A stretch of DNA of 7,202 nt, from positions 1 through 7,202 of the forward strand of contig CAUJII010000114.1 of assembly GCA_963205035.1 (NCBI GenBank), given 5' to 3'. The notes beneath the pieces are model-generated. The model saw nothing but the letters and a program-made list of their open reading frames with translations. It ran no database searches and was not told the origin of the DNA. This DNA is from Spirochaetota bacterium. GTDB taxonomy: Bacteria > Spirochaetota > Leptospiria > Turneriellales > Turneriellaceae. Within the stretch, counting starts at the first letter, position 1; every line of letters begins with the position of its first letter. The position numbers and the translations under genes were made by a program. Below are positions 1-6,089 of this stretch, one piece after another.

Positions 1-306
1 GCAAAAAATCGTGCCGCGAAAACCTTCTTTATAGAGCCGTGGGATGAGTCCCGAATGGTCGATGTGTGCGTGAGTAAGGAGGATTGCGTCAATCGTCTCG
101 GGATTGGTTTCGAGGGGGAGAAAATTGCGCTCCTCGACATAAGCTGGGCCTTGGTAGAGCCCGCAATCGACGTAAAGCCGAAACCCCTCGTATTCGAGCA
201 AGGTGCGCGAGCCTGTCACAAAACCGGCCGCCCCCAAGAACTGGAGACGCAGAGTGCCTTGTGGCGCGCTGGCATAACGCTTAGGTGGAGTAACTATGCA
301 CTCCAC
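1..306 (-). CDS. Beta-CASP metallo-beta-lactamase-fold RNase/hydrolase, N-terminal part (runs off left edge)
   Basis: The minus strand encodes 102 residues of a metallo-beta-lactamase-fold protein without a stop. Visible family features are the opening strand LRLQFLGAAGFVTGSRTLLE, then LYVDCGLYQG, then the metal-binding motif LTHAHIDHSGLIP (HxHxDH, bases 55-72) followed by LYKEGFRGTIFC. The GAAGxVTGS opening plus VDCGLxQG is the signature of the CPSF73/beta-CASP branch, whose members are mostly cytoplasmic zinc-dependent endo/exoribonucleases. The beta-CASP domain itself lies outside the window. The start is uncertain: the only standard start codon between the upstream in-frame stop (309-307) and the motif is GTG at 306-304. 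It has no clear Shine-Dalgarno sequence and sits in a hairpin stem. This start would put the gene 19 nt after the upstream minus-strand gene. Family is confident; exact substrate is unknown. Confidence 0.82.
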   Translation of the reverse strand, partial: MECIVTPPKRYASAPQGTLRLQFLGAAGFVTGSRTLLEYEGFRLYVDCGLYQGPAYVEERNFLPLETNPETIDAILLTHAHIDHSGLIPRLYKEGFRGTIFC

Positions 307-310
307 CTAA
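281..310. repeat. Perfect 11-bp inverted repeat (hairpin) between two minus-strand genes
   Basis: TTAGGTGGAGT (281-291) is perfectly complementary to ACTCCACCTAA (300-310), leaving an 8-nt loop. It begins 15 nt past the stop of the 348-residue protein gene in the minus direction. No T-run follows on either strand, so it is not a textbook Rho-independent terminator. The putative GTG start of the beta-CASP gene (306-304) lies inside one arm. It could be a transcript-end or stability hairpin, an operator, or a translation-masking structure. Confidence 0.6.
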
Positions 311-325
311 ATCTTGTAATAGTTA

Positions 326-1372
326 TTACCAAGCGATGCGTAACCCCGTGTGAAAGCCGTAGTTGCCACTCGTCGCCACGTTAAACTGCGCAAAAATACT
401 CACGACGTTTGTGTTCTTGAGCGGCACAATGTTAAATTGCGGACCGACAAAGAAGCGCGCGCCACCGACAGTGGGGCCTTTCTCTTCGCTGCCGGTTAAA
501 GATGCTGTGCCGTTAATCGTGGCTGATGTATTCGTAACCGGCCCCGTAAGATTTGCGCTAATCGACGACTTGCCCGAGTTGATATCAACCCCTACCCCCG
601 CGAACAGGGAAAAGATATACGCTAAACGAACGCTCGTCGAAACCTCAATCGGAATCGTGAATGCGCTGGCGTCGAGCGTGAGGTTGCTACCTGCACTCGG
701 TGTCCATGAAAGCGTCTCGCCCCCATAGCTTGTCTCCAGCTTCTGACCCACCTTGTACGAGAGCGAATTGGAACTCACGTCGAAGCCCGTGGTGAGTGCC
801 AATCCGCCCCAGTTCAGAAGACCGATGCCGCCTAAATTGAACCCTTGTAGAAGCTTGTACTGGAAATGCAAACCAAAAGTGCTTGTTTTCATCGTAACGC
901 TATCGACCAACGAGTCGTTGGATAACCCAAAATAATTCACAAAAACTGTTAAGCGCTTGAGGTCGATAGGGCCCAACGCCGGGACGGGAAGTTTGGCCAA
1001 AGAGACCCCCACCATGAGGGAGCCTTGGAGGCCTACACCTATGGGAGGCAGACCGCCTTTTGTATCAAAATTCGTTGTGAGCCCCGACGGCGCGTTGAGG
1101 CCTAAACCTGCGCCCCCACCCACAACAAAAAGGCTCTGCTCCGACGCATAAGAGACACCTTGGCCTTTATTCGTCATCGACTGTGCGTTCGACATCGACT
1201 GCAAGAACCCCGTCATGTCGATGAGTTGGAATTGCTTGTTGACTTCGCTAATAAGCGCTGCATCTGCGCCCGGATTTCCCCCACCCGTATCAATATTAAA
1301 CTCTATCTTCGCAAAAGCCGAAGAGGTGGATAGGAAAAGAGCGGTAAGTAGCGCATATTTTATCTTCTTCAT
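326..1372 (-). CDS. Exported, probably outer-membrane beta-barrel protein (Leptospira-type, function unknown)
   Basis: 348 residues with a Sec signal peptide: KK-rich start, hydrophobic core ALLTALFL, and an AFA|K cleavage site near residue 21. It lacks a lipobox, so it is not a lipoprotein. The mature protein is rich in Gly, Ser, Thr and Asn, with alternating hydrophobic stretches such as SLFVVGGGAGLGL, FGLHFQYKLL and FSLFAGVGVDI, and ends FHTGLRIAW with a terminal aromatic residue. This pattern fits an outer-membrane beta-barrel recognised by the BAM machinery. Its size and style recall leptospiral surface proteins of the Lsa36 type, but I cannot confirm that relationship. The start is well supported: AAGGAGA (1383-1377) lies 4 nt before the ATG at 1372. 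The gene ends in tandem stops TAATAA. The beta-CASP gene follows in the same direction. Confidence 0.8.
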   Translation of the reverse strand: MKKIKYALLTALFLSTSSAFAKIEFNIDTGGGNPGADAALISEVNKQFQLIDMTGFLQSMSNAQSMTNKGQGVSYASEQSLFVVGGGAGLGLNAPSGLTTNFDTKGGLPPIGVGLQGSLMVGVSLAKLPVPALGPIDLKRLTVFVNYFGLSNDSLVDSVTMKTSTFGLHFQYKLLQGFNLGGIGLLNWGGLALTTGFDVSSNSLSYKVGQKLETSYGGETLSWTPSAGSNLTLDASAFTIPIEVSTSVRLAYIFSLFAGVGVDINSGKSSISANLTGPVTNTSATINGTASLTGSEEKGPTVGGARFFVGPQFNIVPLKNTNVVSIFAQFNVATSGNYGFHTGLRIAW

Positions 1373-1606
1373 TTATTCTCCTTGGGGCGTTATATTGAAC
1401 CCCATTGATGTTTGACGTCTGGCCCCTCGAAAGAGGTCATAGAAAATAGATTCAATTATTCCGCTCGGCCGTCAAGCGCTAGTTGTGGCGGGCCGGTTAG
1501 GAGCCTGTGCGGGAACTCGCTGATATGATTTTTTCGCAAGGCTTACGCGAGTTCCCGCCTAAACTCGCTTGCAACCCAGACTTTTCCTCTTGTGCTGGCC
1601 CGACGT
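1373..1606. other. Divergent intergenic region
   Basis: This 234-nt region separates the minus-strand outer-membrane protein from the plus-strand zinc-ribbon protein, so promoters for both should lie here. It contains the SD of the minus gene (1377-1383), a small GAAA-tetraloop hairpin CCTC-GAAA-GAGG (1424-1435), and the 12-bp inverted repeat at 1509-1558. A TTGACG hexamer (1412-1417, plus strand) resembles a -35 box but has no good -10 at 16-18 nt. I see no convincing promoter on either strand. Confidence 0.5.
1509..1558. repeat. Perfect 12-bp inverted repeat with 26-nt loop
   Basis: GCGGGAACTCGC (1509-1520) and GCGAGTTCCCGC (1547-1558) are exact reverse complements. A further TTAG (1497-1500) / CTAA (1559-1562) match lies outside with an asymmetric bulge. 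The loop carries a T6 run and CGCAAGGCTTAC. It lies between divergent genes, so it is better placed as an operator, small structured RNA or dispersed repeat than as a terminator. The GGGAACTC core resembles short palindromes I recall as common between Leptospira genes; that is memory, not a search result. Confidence 0.6.
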
Positions 1607-1825
1607 ATGCCAAACGATCCTGAACTGCGAAAAACCTGCCGTTGCGGGCATGACCGCTACCACCCTTTAGTCGTTCAAAAAAATAAATACACCTTTATGG
1701 GATTACTCGCCCTCTTCACAGGAATATCCGTAAAGCCGATCTCGGCTGTCTATCAATGCACCCTTTGCCAAGAGATCTTTGATGCAACCACCGATCCCGT
1801 GGAACTATCCAAGCACAGAACATAA
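1607..1825 (+). CDS. Small zinc-ribbon-like protein (CxC...CxxC), function unknown
   Basis: 72 residues from ATG 1607; a GTG at 1592 would add five residues. Neither start has a good Shine-Dalgarno sequence, and I prefer the ATG. Two cysteine knuckles are visible: C11-R-C13-G-H15 near the N-terminus and C51-T-L-C54 about 40 residues later. This spacing fits a zinc ribbon, with H15 and H19 as possible extra ligands. Between the knuckles is a basic stretch (VVQKNKYTF) followed by the hydrophobic FMGLLALFTGISV (residues 30-42), which could be a beta-hairpin core or a short membrane-associated segment. No known domain is recognised. The compact cysteine arrangement argues for a real gene. It stands alone, diverging from the outer-membrane protein gene, with about 240 nt to the porin unit downstream. 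Confidence 0.6.
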   Translation: MPNDPELRKTCRCGHDRYHPLVVQKNKYTFMGLLALFTGISVKPISAVYQCTLCQEIFDATTDPVELSKHRT

Positions 1826-2207
1826 AGGACAAAAATTATTTACGCGACGAATAGTATCCATACGCCGCACCCACAAATTGGCTTGCAGTTTGTTGGAACA
1901 AGAAAAGACGCAATCGTCAAAGGAGGAATGAGGACAAAAATAGATTACCCCAAGAAGTAGAAAACGGGAATCCATGCTCTTTTAAGAGCTGCCTGTCCGC
2001 AACCAACGAGAAAACTTTTTAACAACAAATAGCGATAGAATTTGGAAAATTCATAGGAGTGGAAAAATGAAAAACCAAAGACAAGCAAAAAAGAATGCCA
2101 TCGTTATGGCATGGTTCAATGAGTGCAACCGAACAAACTTTCGAGCGGCGTGGAGCAAATTCCTTGTTTTGCGCAGAGTAATTTCTGAAAAATTTTTAGG
2201 AGTTACT
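1826..2207 (+). promoter_or_regulatory. Leader region upstream of the porin gene
   Basis: This 382-nt stretch precedes the preferred porin start. I see no RNA gene and no convincing independent protein. A TAGAAT hexamer (2036-2041) is a possible -10 box, but no good -35 box lies at the proper distance. A strong ribosome site TAGGAG (2053-2058) precedes ATG 2067, which is in frame with the porin and has no intervening stop, so part of this region may be translated (2067-2207, 47 codons). A second TAGGAG (2197-2202) serves ATG 2208. A weak 6-bp hairpin lies at 1976-1989. Confidence 0.35.
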
Positions 2208-3635
2208 ATGAAAACACAATCAAGACTAAAGACTGCAGTTATCGCTTCAGTCCTTGTAATCTCGCAAATCGGCGCACAAGATCCTCTTGCCGAGAAGACT
2301 TCCACAGAAGTACAGGCAAAAGCGCCACAAGAAAAGATTTCGTGGGCAAACCTCGGGGGTAACCTCGTGCAAGGGTATACCTTTAACCCGCAGCACCCCT
2401 CCGACGGGTATAACGGCACCGTGACGTGGCCCGACCGCGCCAACGAATACCAACTGACACAAGCGTGGACGTACTTAGAAGTCCCCACAGACACGAGCAA
2501 GAAAGATTGGGACTTTGGCGGACGCATCGACTTGATGTTTGGGTCGAGCTACCGTTGGTCGACGAGCGCAGGTTTTGAAGATAAGATTTTCAAAACGAAC
2601 ACAGGTGCCGGAGGTCTTGCGAGTTCCATGTATGGTCTGGCGATTCCCGCGCTCTATTTCGATGCGGCGTTCAAAGCGTTTAAGCTGCGCGTAGGGCACA
2701 TCGTCTCGCCTGTGGGGTATAACACGATTGACACGACGCAAAACCCAACGCCGTTTATTCCTTACACATACCAATACGGCGAACCGTTTACGCATTTCGG
2801 CGCTTGGCTTTATTGGACAGTGAATTCGCAACTCACGGTGATGGGAGGGCCCACGCGGGGCGGCGACAACTGGGACGGCGCGGGTACGGGGTCCAAGGCG
2901 CCCGGCTTCTTGGGAACGGTGACGTATGTTTTTGGCGATAAGTCGCAGCTCGATTGGGTAGTCCACGTTTCCAAAGAATACAATTACAAGTCGCAAGCAA
3001 ATTCGACCGTGATTGACGCATCGCAAGACTCTGTCGATGCACAAGGCGGGGCTTTCCCCTATAAGGGAGGCTATAATCGAAACGCCGCGCTTTATAGCTG
3101 GCGCTATTTTCAGACGCTTGTCTATAAGAGAAATCTGACGCCGCACCTTCTCTGGGTTTTGCAAAGCGACTTGGGAGTGCAGCGCGTTGCGGATATCCAA
3201 AGCGCAACGGAGAACCCTGCGACCGGCATGAACAAAGACACAACCGCTCTGTGGTATGGAGCGAATACATACTTCATCCACCAAACGTTCGAGACGCTTC
3301 AATTTGTGCTGAACCTCGAGTGGTTCCGCGACACGGCGGGTGTCCGCGTGGGCGGTGTGTTGCCGACATACTCTAATGCGACAAGCGGAGTGCAAGGCTT
3401 AGCGACCGTCAACGCATCGCCTTTCCGAGGAAATTACATTGGAAACTTTTTTGTCGTGGGGTTCGGCCCCAAGTGGCAGCCGCAGAAGAATTTCTTTGTG
3501 CGTTTCATGGGCCGTTACGATCATTTTGACGGAAAAGCGCTCAATGCGACGTCTGCAAACGGCGCCTTGCCGTTTTTCGACGGTAAGAGACGCGATCAAG
3601 TTGTCTTCGCGCTCGATATGGCGTTTGTTTTTTAG
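2208..3635 (+). CDS. BBP2-family outer-membrane beta-barrel porin
   Basis: 475 residues from ATG 2208, preceded by TAGGAG with a 5-nt gap. It starts with a Sec signal peptide (MKTQSRLK, hydrophobic AVIASVLVI, cleavage at IGA|Q near residue 23). The mature protein matches the putative beta-barrel porin-2 family: an early GGNLVQGYTFNP strand, DFGGRIDLMFGSSYRWS, then LRVGHIVSPVGYNTID, QYGEPFTHFGAW and LTVMGGPTRGGDNWD. Many amphipathic strands follow, ending in FALDMAFVF with the C-terminal Phe typical of BAM substrates. It should form an outer-membrane channel; the solute is unknown. An in-frame ATG at 2067, also with a good ribosome site, would add 47 residues ahead of the signal peptide. I consider that longer form less likely. 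The solute-binding lipoprotein gene downstream suggests a shared role in uptake. Confidence 0.87.
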   Translation: MKTQSRLKTAVIASVLVISQIGAQDPLAEKTSTEVQAKAPQEKISWANLGGNLVQGYTFNPQHPSDGYNGTVTWPDRANEYQLTQAWTYLEVPTDTSKKDWDFGGRIDLMFGSSYRWSTSAGFEDKIFKTNTGAGGLASSMYGLAIPALYFDAAFKAFKLRVGHIVSPVGYNTIDTTQNPTPFIPYTYQYGEPFTHFGAWLYWTVNSQLTVMGGPTRGGDNWDGAGTGSKAPGFLGTVTYVFGDKSQLDWVVHVSKEYNYKSQANSTVIDASQDSVDAQGGAFPYKGGYNRNAALYSWRYFQTLVYKRNLTPHLLWVLQSDLGVQRVADIQSATENPATGMNKDTTALWYGANTYFIHQTFETLQFVLNLEWFRDTAGVRVGGVLPTYSNATSGVQGLATVNASPFRGNYIGNFFVVGFGPKWQPQKNFFVRFMGRYDHFDGKALNATSANGALPFFDGKRRDQVVFALDMAFVF

Positions 3636-3648
3636 GTAGTTTTCAATA

Positions 3649-3773
3649 GGGGGTGTCTGATAAGGTCGCCGAGTGATTTCGCCCTTGGCCTCGATACAAA
3701 AATGCCAATTTCATTGGCATTTTCACTCGGCCAGCGAAGCGAAATTGTATCGAGGCGACTTATTAACACCCCC
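3649..3773. repeat. 125-bp palindromic element with terminal inverted repeats, candidate MITE
   Basis: The ends are inverted repeats: GGGGGTGT (3649-3656) pairs with ACACCCCC (3766-3773), and ATAAG plus GTCGCC (3660-3670) pair with GGCGAC and CTTAT (3754-3763). The trinucleotide ATA lies directly outside each end (3646-3648, 3774-3776), consistent with a 3-bp target duplication. Inside are four further complementary pairs: A 3668-3676 with 3723-3731 (9 bp), B 3676-3682 with 3739-3745 (7 bp), C 3688-3699 with 3745-3756 (12 bp), and central hairpin D 3699-3708 with 3714-3723 (10 bp). There is no coding capacity. The GC-rich ends resemble insertion-sequence termini, so a non-autonomous element mobilised in trans is the best reading. 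An intergenic regulatory structure is the alternative. Confidence 0.65.
3699..3723 (+). terminator. Rho-independent terminator-like hairpin after the porin gene
   Basis: AAAATGCCAA (3699-3708) pairs with TTGGCATTTT (3714-3723) around a 5-nt TTTCA loop. The stem has an A-run on its left flank and a T-run on its right, so it could terminate from either direction. It lies 63 nt after the porin stop and at the centre of the 125-bp palindromic element. The stem has few GC pairs, so strength is uncertain. Confidence 0.45.
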
Positions 3774-3823
3774 ATACAAAAAAATTATTCCAAGCCCGTT
3801 TGCAGAAAGGAGTGAGGCGTAAT

Positions 3824-5413
3824 ATGCGCATCCATCCTGCCTTGCGAAGGCACTCTCTTACCCTTTTTGTAATAGTTATTACATTTTCCATTTTGGGGTG
3901 CCGCAAGCATAGCTACGACATAGCGCCCGACACCATCCGCTTCCATATTCCCCAAGACCCCATTCTCCTGAACCCCGTCATCTCCGAAGACGCGTATTCG
4001 AGCACTGTATCGAGCCGCATCTTTGAAAGCTTAATCGAGCGCGACCGCAAGACGCTCCAGATGAAACCGATGATTGCGGAGCAGTGGGAAATTAGCAACG
4101 ACCATCTCACATACACATTCCATCTGAGGCGTGGCATTCTTTTTCACGACCTCTCCCCTCTCACGGCAAAAGATGTCCTCTTTAGCTATAACACAATGAT
4201 GAGCGATAAGATACCCAACGCGCACCGCAAGGTGTACTTCAAAGATGTCGCGTCGCTGAGCGCTCCCAATGACTACACCGTTATCTTCCGCATGAAAAGG
4301 CCGTATGCGATGGCGCTCGAACATTTGGGCGGGTTTGAAATTTTACCCGAGCGCATCTACTCGAAAGGCGATTTCATGAAAGACGAGCGTAACCTGCGTG
4401 GCCCGGTCGGCAGTGGGCCGTACAAATTTCAAGAATGGCTTACGGGGCAGCGGGTAACCCTGGCTCGCTTCGATGCATACTGGGGGGAGAAGCCCGCGAT
4501 CCAAAATCTTGAATTCACGATTATCAAGAACGACGCGGTGGCGTTGCAATCCTTAAAGAAGGGCGACGTCGATAGCTATAATCTGCGTCCTATTCAATGG
4601 ACAAGACAGACGAGTTCGGAAAAATTCGAGCGCGATTTTTACAAGATAAAATATTTGGCGACGAGCTATCGCTACATCGGCTATAACATGCGCAAAGCCC
4701 CCTTGAAGGACCGCCGTGTGCGCACCGCGTTTGCGCACCTCATGGATTTGGAACGGGTAAGAAAAACAATCCTCGAGGGATTAGCCGAGGTAACGACGGG
4801 GCCTTTCTTGCCGCAGAGTTTGCAGTACAACAAAAACCTCAAACCCATCGAGTATAACCCTCAAAAGGCGTTAGCGCTCTTGAAAGATGTGGGATTTACC
4901 CCGAACGACAAGGGTGTCCTCGTGCGCGACAATAAACCTCTGGAGATCGAACTCATGTTTCCTGCAGGCGGTGGATTTGCAGACCAGTTTGTCGCCGTCA
5001 TCAAAGAAGACTTTGCCAAAGTAGGGATTATTCTGAACCTACGCAAGCTCGAGTTCCAAACCATGCTGACAAAAATCAACGAGCGCGATTTTCAAGCGGT
5101 GATGCTCGGGTGGTCGTCGGGCATCGAATCCGACCCGTACCAGCTTTGGCACACATCGCAAAAAGACAAGGGTCACAACTTTACGGGATTTGGAAACGCT
5201 CAAAGCGATGCGCTCATCGAAAAGGCGCGGCTAACATTCGATGCCGCAAAGAGAAATGCGCTCTACCACCGTTTCCACGAAATTGTATACCTGGAGCAGC
5301 CGTATAATTTTCTTTTTACAAGCTATGCTTTGATCGCTGTGACGAAGCGGTTCACGAACGTGAACGTCTATCCTTTGGGGCTAGATTCGATCGAGTGGAA
5401 ATTGAGGGAGTGA
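3824..5413 (+). CDS. Peptide/nickel-type ABC transporter solute-binding lipoprotein (SBP_bac_5 family)
   Basis: 529 residues from ATG 3824, with AAAGGAGTGAGG (3806-3817) as ribosome site. An upstream in-frame TTG at 3800 is less likely. The N-terminus is a lipoprotein signal: basic MRIHPALRRH, hydrophobic LTLFVIVITF, lipobox SILGC with Cys26 as the lipidated residue. The mature protein follows the OppA/DppA (SBP family 5) plan: IFESLIERD and WEISNDHLTYTFHLR, LTAKDVLFSYN, GPVGSGPYKFQEW (about 193-205), YIGYNMRKAPLKDRRVRTAF in the middle, then YNPQKALALLKDVGF, MLGWSSGIESDP and the usual YPLGLDSIEW ending. It should capture oligopeptides or a related solute in the periplasm and deliver it to an inner-membrane ABC importer. 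No permease or ATPase gene is in the window. Its stop overlaps the next gene as GTGA. Confidence 0.92.
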   Translation: MRIHPALRRHSLTLFVIVITFSILGCRKHSYDIAPDTIRFHIPQDPILLNPVISEDAYSSTVSSRIFESLIERDRKTLQMKPMIAEQWEISNDHLTYTFHLRRGILFHDLSPLTAKDVLFSYNTMMSDKIPNAHRKVYFKDVASLSAPNDYTVIFRMKRPYAMALEHLGGFEILPERIYSKGDFMKDERNLRGPVGSGPYKFQEWLTGQRVTLARFDAYWGEKPAIQNLEFTIIKNDAVALQSLKKGDVDSYNLRPIQWTRQTSSEKFERDFYKIKYLATSYRYIGYNMRKAPLKDRRVRTAFAHLMDLERVRKTILEGLAEVTTGPFLPQSLQYNKNLKPIEYNPQKALALLKDVGFTPNDKGVLVRDNKPLEIELMFPAGGGFADQFVAVIKEDFAKVGIILNLRKLEFQTMLTKINERDFQAVMLGWSSGIESDPYQLWHTSQKDKGHNFTGFGNAQSDALIEKARLTFDAAKRNALYHRFHEIVYLEQPYNFLFTSYALIAVTKRFTNVNVYPLGLDSIEWKLRE

Positions 5414-5742
5414 AGCTACCTGCTAACTCAATTGTCCGACCAGAGAAAATAACAGACTATTTACTCAGGCCCCGTTCCCGAAATGACAAATCTAAATTTT
5501 TGAACGAGCTGGGCTATACTTTGGACAATTGGACAGTTCTGAGAGACGACATTCTAATGCAGTTTTTGCCAAAAGATGCCGATTTTGAAGAAAATACCCC
5601 TTACGGGGACATGTATCATATTGAAGCAGATCTATTCGGCCCGAATGGAAAATCACGAAAAATTTTGACGGTTTGGCTCTTGGATACTACCTTGAGCCAG
5701 GCGCATTTGGTTACTATGTACCCCGCCCGGGAGGTCCAGTGA
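5410..5742 (+). CDS. DUF6883 domain protein
   Basis: 110 residues starting at GTG 5410, which overlaps the stop of the binding-protein gene as GTGA. GTG 5395, in frame, would add five residues but lacks a ribosome site; the family normally begins with a (M)xLPxA-like segment, which fits KLPANSIV from 5410. The domain covers the whole protein: KITDYLLRP (13-21), KSKFLNELGYT, TPYGDMYHIEADL (about 63-75), a turn GPNGKSRKI, and LTVWLLD followed by LVTMYP at the end. DUF6883 proteins are small and uncharacterised, and I recall them often next to DUF4926 genes, as here. A toxin-immunity or toxin-antitoxin-like pairing is possible but unproven; I see no catalytic motif. Codon use appears more AT-rich than in the upstream lipoprotein gene. 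Confidence 0.75.
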   Translation: MKLPANSIVRPEKITDYLLRPRSRNDKSKFLNELGYTLDNWTVLRDDILMQFLPKDADFEENTPYGDMYHIEADLFGPNGKSRKILTVWLLDTTLSQAHLVTMYPAREVQ

Positions 5743-5987
5743 AATTTCAGCTTTATACTGAGGTGGCTTTAGACGAAGATATACCGAAATACGGATTCCT
5801 TCGGGGAGATATTGGCACGATTGTTGAGTTCTATCCGGGCTCTTCGAACCAAGACCCCGGCTATAGTCTAGAGATATTTAATGCGACGGGTGAAGTGCTA
5901 AAAGTCATAACCGTACCAGAATCCGGCCTCAGGCACCTAACTCCAAGCAGCGTACTCAGTGTGCGTGAGCTAGCGCCTACTGGGTAA
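5739..5987 (+). CDS. DUF4926 domain protein
   Basis: 82 residues from GTG 5739, preceded by GGGAGG (5729-5734) at good spacing. The start codon overlaps the DUF6883 stop as GTGA, so translation is likely coupled. The domain is complete: LYTEVALDEDIPKYGFLRGD (5-24), GTIVEFY (26-32), a loop, then GYSLEIFNATGEVLKVITVP (41-60) and LRHLTP. Alternating short strands with conserved RGDIGTIVE suggest a small SH3-like beta-barrel, which is an inference from the strand pattern. No biochemical function is known to me. Its fixed pairing with DUF6883 suggests a partner or immunity-type role. It ends shortly before the 3' end of a convergent antitoxin remnant on the other strand. Confidence 0.78.
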   Translation: MKFQLYTEVALDEDIPKYGFLRGDIGTIVEFYPGSSNQDPGYSLEIFNATGEVLKVITVPESGLRHLTPSSVLSVRELAPTG

Positions 5988-6089
5988 CTGAACCTCTCCC
6001 CATTGCGTCGCGCATCCTGCGAGCGGCGAACCGCAACAACTTCAAATCGTGGAACACATTCTGCAACCTTGGGCGAACGGGGGCTCAAT

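Noticed and set aside
55..384. Plus-strand open frame at the left edge
   Set aside because: It is antisense to the beta-CASP gene; its first codons are the complement of the HxHxDH motif.
1412..1443. TTGACG -35-like promoter for the zinc-ribbon gene
   Set aside because: No acceptable -10 hexamer occurs at 16-18 nt; the nearest AT-rich match is at 19-22 nt.
1918..1953. AAAGGAGG followed closely by ATG and ten codons
   Set aside because: The ribosome site is only two bases from the ATG and the peptide stops after ten residues, with no sign of a leader-peptide function.
1976..1989. GCTCTT-TT-AAGAGC inverted repeat
   Set aside because: The loop is only two nucleotides and no T-run follows, so a functional hairpin is unlikely.
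2475..3395. Long minus-strand open frame (306 codons) opposite the porin
   Set aside because: It lies entirely antisense to a well-supported porin gene, shows no recognisable domain, and has an Arg/His-rich composition typical of a shadow frame.
3649..3773. Integron attC site
   Set aside because: There is no consensus GTTRRRY/RYYYAAC core at the ends and no cassette array nearby.
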